From Takifugu bimaculatus (lineage: Eukaryota; Chordata; Actinopteri; Tetraodontiformes; Tetraodontidae): a stretch of 64,000 bases of DNA. Of this stretch, positions 38,955 to 48,505 are shown in pieces. Both the position numbers and the translations under genes were made by a program. Within the stretch, counting starts at the first letter, position 1, and the number at the start of each line of letters is the position of its first letter. The notes below the pieces were generated by a model. The model was not told where the DNA came from. It saw only the letters and a program-made list of their open reading frames with translations, and searched no databases. The stretch lies in the NCBI GenBank assembly GCA_004026145.2, contig CP034975.1, positions 25,875,361 through 25,939,360 on the forward strand, given 5' to 3'.

Positions 38955-40070
38955 TCACTCATGCTGCAGGGCTCTCATTTCTGGCAGTCTCTCACTGCCC
39001 ATGATGGAACTGTTGAGGTGAATCTTGGTGCCGTCGTTAACATCCTTAGAGGAGCAGTCGGGCGAGGTCCTCGCCGCACTGGAGAAGGACATGCTGACTT
39101 GTAGCTTGAGCAGCTTCAGGAGTTTTCTCTTGTAGCCCTTGCAAGCAAAGAAGTAGACAAAGGGGTCCAAGCAGGAGTTGAGGTTCATCAGACACACGGT
39201 GATGTGCAGCGACACCTGAAAGGCCGCAAGGTCGGTGCACCCAGGGTCAGACACTAGCTTGCGGAGCATGTACTGCAGGATGTCGATGTGATACGGGCTG
39301 TAGCATACGACAAACACCAAGGAGACGCAGCAGATCACGCCGATTGCCTTGCGGCTCCGCCCAAACTTGTCTGTCAAATGGTTGTTCTTGGCCATGAACT
39401 GAAGTCGGTAGCACAGGATGGAGTAGCACACAAGGATGGTCACCACGGGGATGATGTAACCAACGATGACGGCCCCGATCAGTATACTGGCGATATGGTC
39501 GACCGTCTCAAAGCTGGGGTATTCCATACAGGTGATGTATCCGTCCGCCTCTTCGTTGGTCATGGACATGTTCAGCAGGGGCAGGGTCTGCGCCAGGACC
39601 AGCAGCCACACGCCCAGGCAAATGTAGCGCACCTTGCTGACCTTCCTGAGTTTGGCAAAGCGCAAAGGCATCACCACGGCGATGAAGCGGTCCACACTGA
39701 GGCAGGTCATAAAGTTGACTCCGGCGTAGGTGTTGATGTAAAAGATCAGGCCGGAGATCTTACATGCGGCTTCGCCCAGAGGCCAGTGGAAACCCAAGGC
39801 GTAGTAGGCGATCCTCAGAGGCAGAGAGAGCGTGAAGAGGATGTCGGAGATGACCAGGTTGAGGGAGTACAGGGTGGTGGAGTTCATCTTCTTCAGGTTA
39901 GGACGGATCACGTGCAGAGCGAGGCAGTTGCCGAGCAGTCCCACAAAGCACATGACGCTGTAGAATAGAGGCATGAGGACCCTGGCATATTCCCGGTGGT
40001 CATACAGGGTGGTGCACGTTGAGTTCCCAGAGCTGTTGCTAGTGGAGGAGGAGAGCATGGTCGCAGACAT
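38955..40070 (-). CDS. gpr183: G protein-coupled receptor 183 (EBI2), oxysterol receptor
   Basis: GPR183 binds 7-alpha,25-dihydroxycholesterol and guides migration of B cells, T cells and dendritic cells. The single coding exon gives 371 residues (human 361). Visible features are N-glycosylation sites at N12 and N16, TM1 with N48, D76 in TM2 (NLVISDILFT), C103, NTYAGVNFMTCLSVDRF with DRF at 127-129 (also DRF in human GPR183), W155, and the ECL2 signature ITCMEYPSF with C181. TM6 reads CYSPYHIDILQ and TM7 LNSCLDPFVYFF, followed by ACKGYKRKLLKLLK. A 3' splice site (TTTCATGCAG) lies 11 bases upstream of the ATG, as expected for an intron in the 5' UTR. Part of this exon is duplicated at 43004-43547. 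Teleosts often have gpr183a and gpr183b, and the suffix is not decided here. Confidence 0.95.
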   Translation of the reverse strand: MSATMLSSSTSNSSGNSTCTTLYDHREYARVLMPLFYSVMCFVGLLGNCLALHVIRPNLKKMNSTTLYSLNLVISDILFTLSLPLRIAYYALGFHWPLGEAACKISGLIFYINTYAGVNFMTCLSVDRFIAVVMPLRFAKLRKVSKVRYICLGVWLLVLAQTLPLLNMSMTNEEADGYITCMEYPSFETVDHIASILIGAVIVGYIIPVVTILVCYSILCYRLQFMAKNNHLTDKFGRSRKAIGVICCVSLVFVVCYSPYHIDILQYMLRKLVSDPGCTDLAAFQVSLHITVCLMNLNSCLDPFVYFFACKGYKRKLLKLLKLQVSMSFSSAARTSPDCSSKDVNDGTKIHLNSSIMGSERLPEMRALQHE

Positions 40071-41164
40071 CTTGCAAACAACTGCATGAAAGAAAACATA
40101 TTAATGACTTCTAACACAATGTTTTGCTAAAGGGAAGCTATAACCACAGGTGTACTAAAAACAAGCTAAAATGACACCTCTTTGCAGAAAAACCACAGAC
40201 ACGATTTCAAGAAGACGTGTAGATGCCTTTTTAATGCAAAGGAAGTCCCCTTACTATCTGATTATACTGTCAGTAGATGCGTGTGATTATACACGTGCTG
40301 CTCACAAACATTCGTGGTGTCTACTGCCACCCTGTGGCTATCTTTAGACACAACCCACATAATTCAATTCCTTGCTCTATTTTATTACCTCAGTTCCTAC
40401 AAAAACAGTCAGTTTTCTCCATCCAAACTGTAGGTTCCATAGACCATAATAGCAGCAACGAGAAAAGGATTCCCTCAAACTCCCATTTGACTACATTTTT
40501 AAATACAACTAGATTTGGTTCAGCAAAAAGGTGTATTTTAAAGATGGACAGTGGGGTTCTTTAGTGTGATTTAGAATACAGATCTACACTCTCTCACACA
40601 CTATCAACCGTCTCAGTGTTGAGAGATGGTCTTGCACATGAGGAAGTCTGCTTCCTTAGTGTGTTCTGCTTTGAATGGCAGGCAGTAGGAAAGTTATATT
40701 GTTTGCGCTGAAATGATCACACGCATGAGCACATGGCACAGCGGAGACCCACATTTCCTGTCCTTTCACAAACACGAAGGTGTATCTGGGGCAAAGCCAC
40801 AGAAAATGCTACCTGGGGTCTCTTATCAAAGTTATATTTTACACAGGTTAAAAAATTAAAAAATAACCCGACATGCTGGGAAAGTTTAGCGAGATATTAG
40901 TGTTTCAATTAATTAATTCCTCAGAAAGACACCACGGTATTTCCTGTTTCCTGCACATGGAGATCCTAATCTTAAAAGCCAAATAATGTCACTGAAATTT
41001 CATACAGAAAATGATTTGCACAATGTGTTTCTTTGGATTAAAAATGCTCTCATGGAGTTGGTATTTGACTGTGGGAAGACTGAATAGAATAACAGACTTA
41101 GAAAGCTATAAATTTAAAGTTCAGTGTCATTAATGTTCAGTCAGAAAGGACAGATACAACTCAC

Positions 41165-41412
41165 CTTATAAATTGAGGTAGGATTTCTAGATATTCACCG
41201 ATGCTTTAAGGATCCAGAGGACATGGCACGACCCGCGCAAAGTTGAGGTTCAAACGAATTACATTGAACCAGACTGTCGGAATGAGGACAGCAGCATGTC
41301 ATACAGAAATCACAATCTGCTGCCAGTAGCCATAGTGACAAAATATCCTGTTGATCTTTCTCTTTCTCTCCCCTCTCCCTCCCTCTCTCTCCCTCCCTCC
41401 CTCTCTCTCCCT

Positions 41413-41458
<46 letters not shown>

Positions 41459-41460
41459 GT
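41165..41460 (-). promoter_or_regulatory. Probable gpr183 non-coding first exon and promoter
   Basis: On the - strand a strong donor (AAG/GTGAGT, exon end 41165) lies about 1.1 kb upstream of the gpr183 coding exon. It could pair with the acceptor just before the ATG. A (CT/GA)n tract at 41358-41456 lies directly upstream and may belong to the promoter. The transcription start is not determined. Confidence 0.4.
41358..41456. repeat. CT-rich tract and (CT)n
   Basis: Pyrimidine-only sequence of about 99 bases. The last 40 or so are pure CT. It lies upstream of the presumed gpr183 first exon. Confidence 0.95.
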
Positions 41461-41700
41461 CACTTCAACTCTTTTTATTTGACTACCTGCACATCAAACG
41501 GTCTTTTCATTTTAAAAAATGGGCATGTCTGTGTGTATTGTACATGTGTACATGCGTGTGTGTGTTTATATATACCACACAGTTGTGAAAATACATGTTA
41601 GTAGGGTGAGAACTTTCAGTGTGTTTGTCACACTCTGAAAGATCTGTTTGAACATCAAGATTAATTTATAAGGTTGAGGTTAGAACTGACTTTAGGATAA

Positions 41701-41737
41701 GGTCAGGGTCAGGGTCAGGCTCAGGCTCAGGGTCAGG
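41701..41737. repeat. GGTCAG/GCTCAG hexamer repeat
   Basis: Six hexamer units, alternating GGTCAG and GCTCAG variants. Confidence 0.9.
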
Positions 41738-41770
41738 GGCTGTGAAACGCTTGATGTCTGAAGTAAACAG

Positions 41771-41772
<2 letters not shown>

Positions 41773-41837
<65 letters not shown>
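41773..41837. repeat. (GT)n microsatellite
   Basis: A GT run of about 65 bases, followed by GAGT units. Confidence 0.97.
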
Positions 41838-41839
<2 letters not shown>

Positions 41840-42909
41840 TGAGTGTTGAGAGGGTGTTGAGCCATCTGTGACATTTTGAGACGTGCCTAGTTTCATGCAC
41901 ATGGTGTGCCATGTGTCTCCTCTGGGGAGGATGTGGCTTCAGCTGCATGGAAGATCCACAGTTGTTCTGACAGCAGAGCTGCTTTGAATGGTGCAAAGAT
42001 TTTGTCGCAGTTTTGCCATAGCTGCCGTCTGGAGCCGCCTTGGTGCTGGTGGTCTCTCTTCAGTCACGCCACTCGAAGTCAGAGATTTATTTTAGCTTAT
42101 GTTTTTTGGTGCTTTTTCCACACTAAGCTGTGTGACCCAGGAGGCTGAAACTTGTTTACTCTGGTTCAAAAGCACCTTTGATTATAGTGTGTTGAGGTCA
42201 GAGCGAAAGATACAGAGTCAGAGTCAGCACCACAAGGATTGGTGTGGTAGTCTTCCTTCTGAAGGATAGTAGTCTTCTTTGTTGTGGGAGTATGGGCTTT
42301 AAAATTAGTCTTTGAAGGTTACCATGTAAATCTTTTATCTTGCAAAAGACATCGAGCAATCGAGGTCTTGGAAGGACAAATGTAAATGCACAGAAAACCC
42401 TTGGCTTCATCAAAGCATATTTAAAAACCTCAACATATTAAATGGGTAAATCAGAACTTGCAGAATTAGCTGGTTTAGTAGTTCCACTGGGCTGGCAACG
42501 ACCACCTGCTTTTCCCTGATAGAAAACATGGAGAATACGTTGGCAGGTCCACCCTGGTCCACTCCTCTGAACATCCTCGCAGTCGCCATTAAAACAGTTA
42601 TTATCACACTTACATAAAAATGCTTGTATTCCGTGGGTACTGTATACTGTACGAAGAGAAGTGAGAAATCTGGATATGAAATGCTCGATTCCCTTCGCAT
42701 GAGCGCAAACCTTCCTTTGTTGAAAGTTTGGCAGAGGAAGCTGAGGAACTTCCTCAGAGCCTGGCCTTGTGGGTCTGACTCACTGGGCACCAGACGGCCA
42801 GATCACACCCAGCGCTGACAGACATGGTATTTTCTGATGGCTATTCATAGAAGACAATGGGGCAGCCTTGTTCACTGTAGTTATTGTTTTCTGAGGGTTT
42901 TTTTTTTAA

Positions 42910-43002
42910 TTTTCTAATGAAGCAATTAAATGAATAAGCAAAAAGACAGGTGTTTGGGTGACACATTTGGTGCAGCATGATGTAGGTTTCATTATTGTTG
43001 TG
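42910..43002. repeat. 93-base direct repeat, left copy
   Basis: It is identical by eye over 93 bases to 43561-43653. Together the two copies bracket the gpr183 fragment. Key segments are GAATAAGCAAAAAGACAGG near the left end and TTCATTATTGTTGTG at the right end. Confidence 0.95.
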
Positions 43003-43003
43003 T

Positions 43004-43547
43004 AGCCACACGCCCAGGCAAATGTAGCGCACCTTGCTGACCTTCCTGAGTTTGGCAAAGCGCAAAGGCATCACCACGGCGATGAAGCGGTCCACACTGA
43101 GGCAGGTCATGAAGTTGACTCCGGCGTAGGTGTTGATGTAAAAGATCAGGCCGGAGATCTTACACGCGGCTTCGCCCAGAGGCCAGTGGAAACCCAAGGC
43201 GTAGTAGGCGATCCTCAGAGGCAGAGAGAGCGTGAAGAGGATGTCGGAGATGACCAGGTTGAGGGAGTACAGGGTGGTGGAGTTCATCTTCTTCAGGTTA
43301 GGACGGATCACGTGCAGAGCGAGGCAGTTGCCGAGCAGTCCCACAAAGCACATGACGCTGTAGAATAGAGGCATGAGGACCCTGGCATATTCCCGGTGGT
43401 CATACAGGGTGGTGCACGTTGAGTTCCCAGAGCTGTTGCTAGTGGAGGAGGAGAGCATGGTCGCAGACATCTTGCAAACAACTGCATGAAAGAAAACATA
43501 TTAATGACTTTATTTATTTTCTAACACAATGTTTTGCTAAAGGGAAG
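43004..43547 (-). pseudogene. Partial gpr183 duplicate (N-terminal fragment)
   Basis: This segment copies 39604-40137, the gpr183 acceptor, start codon and codons 1-155. It differs by only two substitutions, both synonymous transitions, plus a 10-base insertion in the non-coding 5' part (43511-43520). From the ATG at 43468-43470 the frame keeps TM1-TM3 and the DRF motif. It then leaves the homology inside TM4 after GVW, reads about 52 unrelated residues and stops at 42841. TM5-TM7 are absent, so it cannot be a normal receptor. It is best read as a recent truncated duplicate. No promoter or first exon was copied. An assembly artefact is the main alternative. Confidence 0.85.
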
Positions 43548-43560
43548 ATATATATATTTT

Positions 43561-43653
43561 TTTTCTAATGAAGCAATTAAATGAATAAGCAAAAAGACAG
43601 GTGTTTGGGTGACACATTTGGTGCAGCATGATGTAGGTTTCATTATTGTTGTG
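43561..43653. repeat. 93-base direct repeat, right copy
   Basis: This is the second perfect copy of the repeat at 42910-43002. Beyond it the sequence continues CAGCGTGG rather than into gpr183, so this side probably represents the pre-insertion flank. Confidence 0.95.
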
Positions 43654-44768
43654 CAGCGTGGCACCTGGAAGCACCACAGACGCTGATAGTATCTGCTTTT
43701 GGCACATCACGTGCTCACAATAACATTGCGAAAACGGAAACTCTTCGGGGGGAAAAACAGTTGGGTTAAAGGGTTAGATCCAATCATCTAATTTGTGACA
43801 TTTAGTCAAGTTTCTTCTTTTGACTGTTAGGAGAGTGAAAGAAAAGCCCTGTTCAGGATAAAAACCTTTCTGCTCTTGACTCCGCTGTTGCCACTGTCGG
43901 TCACTATATTACACAAGTAAATTACCAACTTATTATCTTTTGCAACTACATTGCTGCAGTACAAAGTAATTTCTCAGGAACTCCTACCTGAGAAAAAATC
44001 ATCTTTTTATTTTTTGTAAAATACAGCCATCGTTGATGAGCTTCCACTGAGACTTTGCATTCATCACCAGCAACGTGCACAGCAGCAGTTCAAAACAGAT
44101 GGAGCTAAACTGAGTGACATTTTGTACCCTTTAATAACTTTATATAAAAATGCTTTTAAAAAATCTAAGAGAACTGGTTTCTGCCTGACACAGTTTGAAC
44201 AAACTAGCCGTTCATCACTTGTAAACAATTAAAAAAATTAAAAAATACATCGACCATAATGTTGCACAGGTATTCTGACCTCAGCGAGAGTGGAGGTGAG
44301 TCACATAGATTTGCTCTTCAAACCTGGGCGCTCTCAAACGTGTGCTGTAACGATTCGTCACAGGATGGCAGCAATGTCTTTGTTAGTCACAGCAAGTAAA
44401 GTTATGGAAAAAATATTTTAAAAAGTCTTAAGTTCTACATGCAGTTGTGGTTCTAGTAATAGAACCCACAACTCTATGGCTGGAGGACACGCAAACTGCA
44501 AATTGAATGTGATTTTTTGTATTTGGTGAACTTCTAACTTGTACTAAAGTCTTATTAACCTCCCTGGCAGGACTGGCAGAGGCTGTCTTTCAGCAAGTAG
44601 AACTGTGGCTGTTGGATTCGAGTCCATCTGAATGATTCTCTTCCACTTTCATAGGGCAGGTTGTAGCGGCAGCTGACTGAGCACGTGATTTCACACATTC
44701 CTCTCATTAGCTGTTCCACAAACGTCCCCCAACATCTGATAGATGCCACGTGGATCTTTGCATCTTTG

Positions 44769-44850
44769 CACATTTGTGAAACATTTCATTGCAAGTTATC
44801 ACACATTTGCACATTTGTGAAACATTTCATTGCAGGTTATCACACATTTT
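44769..44850. repeat. 41-base tandem duplication
   Basis: Units 44769-44809 and 44810-44850 share CACATTTGTGAAACATTTC and TTATCACACATTT, differing at a couple of positions. Confidence 0.9.
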
Positions 44851-45340
44851 AACACCGATTCAACTTCATTTCAGTGCAGTGTAAACAGCTTCTGCTGCAG
44901 ACAAGTTCATTACAGAAACCTGGAGCCTGACCCCTAAACAAGCAAGAGTGGCAGGAAACACTCCCTTTTAACAGGAAGAAGCCTTGAGCAGGAGCAGGCT
45001 GACGTGGGTGGACCCTCCTGCTGATGGCTGCGGGGGGGGAAAGGATGAGAGACAAAAAGAGAAGAGAAACAACATACATGTAAAACATTTACCATCATTT
45101 ACCGTCAACACTTTCACTCATTTCACCTTTTGCTTTCTTTAGTCCCATAAATAGACAATAGAAACTTATAGAGCAGAGAGATACCGAATCCAGCTAAGAG
45201 TTTTAACCATCTTAAAGTGTTAGAGGCAGAGCCATGCCATATAATATATATCACATCTTTGACTGGCGTGAGGTAAAGCGCATGTGTCTTTTCTGCAGTT
45301 GTCATATTAAAGCCCAACACCTGCTTTGTGCAGCAAATGT

Positions 45341-45594
45341 ACTCATGGCTGAATGTGGCCACAGCCGATTGATCTTTAAATAGGTTATTGTTGCTATGCA
45401 TTGTTGGCATATTATCTTAGAGCAGAAGAAAGCAGTTGCCCTCCTGACTGGCACAAACCTGGTCCTCGGCCCACGCTGCTGTGACGTCTTTCTTGGAGGA
45501 ACTGATAAGTTTGGAAATTCAGAAGTGCCTTCGTCACTGCCTCGTCACTGGGTCTAGACTGCGGTGTATTGAGCACCTTCCTGTGAGAGATAAG
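45341..45594. repeat. Direct repeat, copy 1
   Basis: About 254 bases match 45913-46190 with a few percent substitutions. This copy lacks a 24-base stretch that copy 2 has after GCCTCGTCACTG. No protein homology was recognised in either frame. Confidence 0.9.
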
Positions 45595-45912
45595 GGAAAG
45601 TGAGAGTTTCTCATAAGCCAGATGTTACCTATTATACAACCAAACATGTAACCTACATGTAACCTGTAACCATTTGTGTAACCTACAGAATTAGCAACTC
45701 TTGTAGGATTGTTGGAAGTGTGGGATTTACTTTAGGCCCATGTTTTAAAAGATTCTTAATACTAGACCTGCTAATATTTTCTACAGGATCATTCCCCATG
45801 TTTATTGGCAGCTTCATGGTAAGCACAATGAATTAGAACCACTCAGATGAGACCTACTCTCCCTATGCCTCTTGATAAAATGCAGAGTTTATGGGTTGTC
45901 CTTGACCCAATT

Positions 45913-46190
45913 ACTCGTGGCTGAATGTGGCCACAGTCGATTGATCTTTAAATAGGTTATTGTTACTATGCATTGTTGGCATATTATCTTAGAGCAGAAG
46001 AAAGCAGTTACCCTCCTGACTGGCACAAACCTGGTCCTCGGCCCACGCTGCTGTGACGTCTTTCTTGGAGGAACTGATGTGTTCGGAAATTCAGAAGTAC
46101 CTTCGTCACTGCCTCGTCACTGTTTAGTAGACGAGGCAAGAGACTGGGTCTAGACTGTGGTGTATTAAGCACCTTCCTGTGACAGATAAG
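45913..46190. repeat. Direct repeat, copy 2
   Basis: This is the second copy of the repeat at 45341. It carries the 24-base extra segment (about 46121-46144) containing GACGAGGCAAGAGACTG. The ACTG at both sides suggests copy 1 lost it by a microhomology deletion. Confidence 0.9.
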
Positions 46191-46525
46191 CAGTTGGGAT
46201 GGTATTTACCAAAATTCCCCAGAAGCAAAATGCAGAAATGAAACATGTTCATGAAAGAATAGTTTCACACTTCTCTGTTATCAGATAAGGGAGGTTAGCC
46301 TTAAAATGCAGTGTTCCACAATGTATAGTCCGCTAGAACTTTAGGACATCGGTTGGTGGTGAAGCAACCAGCAGCTCGGTTCTTAGGGAGACGAAGGCTG
46401 GTGCTCAGAAACTGTACAACATCAAGCTAATAGTGTTATGATAGCAGTTTCAATAGTCTTAAAATGTTCAACCCTTCTTAAAAGGTGTTTCCATGGATGC
46501 ACCCTTCCACCATTTAACAAAAATG

Positions 46526-46591
46526 AAAGTAGAAATGTTGAGATACGAAAGTAGAAATGATGAGATACGAAAGTTGAAATGATGAGATATT
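46526..46591. repeat. 22-base tandem repeat, three units
   Basis: Units at 46526, 46548 and 46570 have the core AAAGTAGAAATGATGAGATA with one or two changes each. Confidence 0.85.
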
Positions 46592-47673
46592 AGTAATATT
46601 TCTGATGATACTCGAGCACAACACATCTAGCAGCTCCACACAGACAGAGACAGTGAGTTCAGAGATGACTTATTTAAAATTGGGTTAATAACCAATGAAA
46701 TATCGGATTTGCTCGTAAATACATGTGGAATTATAATGAGAAAGCGCACACTGGAAAAGATTCTGAGAATGAAATGGCTTCGGTGCTGGAAAATAAAACA
46801 GAATTGGCCTGAAGTGCTTTCAGCTTTCATTGAACAGGAACAGATCTCTGGTCAGTGCCATGGTTACAGGTGGATGCATCGAAAAAGCTGATTAAATGCA
46901 ATCGTGAGTGGCAGCTGGGGTCCAAAACATCACTGACATGCTGAAGCCTTTCGCAGTGGCAATCCTCTGCTGCACATGTCAAATACTATCTCTTAATCTT
47001 CACCTTTGTATCTAATAAATATGACTTGCTTTAAAGATATTGATTTTTGTTAACTGGCAGAAATGAAAAAAACAGACAAAACCTTCCTCAACTTGAAATC
47101 TAACTGGTGCAGAAGCCCAATCCTGCCTTCTGATTGGTGGGAACACTTGGCTGAAGTTTGATGGGTTCACAACAGTTGATGCATGTATGTGGAGCTTTAA
47201 TGGATAGTAGGTGGCCCGCAGTGGCCAGAGATTTTCACTCTCCTTTCACGCTAACAGTTCATGAGGAAAGATCTCCCGTCACTGAACATTTATGTTTGTG
47301 GCTCAGAGTCGCTGAGATGACCTTGATAAGTCTGCAGAAGCCCGTTAGTCAGCCATGCTTTTTCAGAGCCATAAAGTCCGATTTAAATAGAGAAACATTA
47401 CAAAAGCAAAGAGATTCCTCTTGTGCTTCTGCAGATTTAAGAAAAGGCGCCTTCTGTTCAAGCTCAGAGATAAGCAATATCTCAGATAAATGTGAACCAG
47501 CAACAAATGTCATTAAAAATCTAACATGAACAGAGAAAGCTGTTTTCATGATATTGATGTTATAAGATCCAAGTTTGACTGAAACTGATTACTGTGTGCA
47601 AAGGAAATCTTTGAAAATGAGGCTCTGTACTATAAAAAGGCATCCTGCACCTGCAAGAGTCTCTCGATCTCGT

Positions 47674-47674
<1 letters not shown>

Positions 47675-47766
<92 letters not shown>
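47675..47766. repeat. (CA)n microsatellite
   Basis: A pure CA run of about 92 bases. Open frames through it are artefacts. Confidence 0.97.
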
Positions 47767-47768
<2 letters not shown>

Positions 47769-48505
47769 CATGCACTGTGGCCTCATCTTGAGATGTGGTA
47801 CCCAGCAGGAATGAGGCCTCTGAGGGAGAGCAAAGTTGGGTGAGGAAGTGGTGAAGGTGTTTGGTTACAAACTCCCACACATCACGCAGAAATGGGTGTA
47901 AGAAGATATAGGCTAGAATGTATATGGATATGTAAGGCGCTCCCATTTTTAACATCCAGATATATGCAATGATAACCTGATCCAGAGCATCCAGCAGTCA
48001 AAATAATTTCTTTTTTGAGCACTAGTGCCTCAGTATACATCTGTGTGTGTATGTGTGTGTATATGTGTGTGTGTCTGTGTGTGAGAGAGAGAAAGACTAA
48101 ATTAGGTGTTAAACAGAGGCAGAGAAATACATCTATTCATAAGCTCCAGTCTAAAGTAATCCTTGAATGCTCACAATGAAAACTTTTCCACAACTTCCCA
48201 TGTGACAAACACGAAGGAAGGGATGGCAATATAACTGAGATGAACAGAAAGACTTTGTCCTCCACTATCGCAATATTGCAATCATGATTACAGGATTTAA
48301 CAAGCAAATGTGTACATCTTCTATCTATGCACGCTTCAACATGTTCCAAGGTATTTATACATTGTGGAAGACATACAGTATCATACACAAGAGCATCAGT
48401 AAGGACGAAAATTGAAACATGCCTGTAATAACACAAAGTAAATCCTAAAGGCTGACTACATCCTCTGGTAACATTGGCTGAAGGAGAAGAAAGCTGTGGC
48501 ATCAC

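Larger units (their letters stand above)
40082..42840. other. gpr183 5' intron and upstream DNA
   Basis: No additional coding exon was found. The stretch holds the presumed gpr183 5' intron (40082-41164), a CT-rich tract, a GGTCAG-type hexamer repeat at 41701-41737 and a long GT repeat at 41773-41837. Confidence 0.45.
43654..48505. other. Region between the gpr183 fragment and the gpr183-like gene
   Basis: No coding exon was recognised. It is notable for local duplications: a 41-base tandem pair at 44769, a repeat pair of about 255-280 bases at 45341 and 45913, a 22-base triple at 46526, and a CA repeat of about 92 bases at 47675. The rest is unique A/T-rich DNA. Confidence 0.5.

Noticed and set aside
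39288..39968. 226-codon + strand frame opposite gpr183
   Set aside because: It is antisense to a clear receptor, Asp/His/Gln-rich and without a recognisable domain. It is an artefact of codon bias.
43004..43547. Retrocopy (processed pseudogene) explanation for the gpr183 fragment
   Set aside because: The copy includes intron sequence upstream of the acceptor and has no poly-A tail, so it came from DNA and not from a spliced transcript.
44615..44632. tRNA T-arm-like GGATTCGAGTCC
   Set aside because: The flanks do not pair as a T stem and no A box was found at the right distance.
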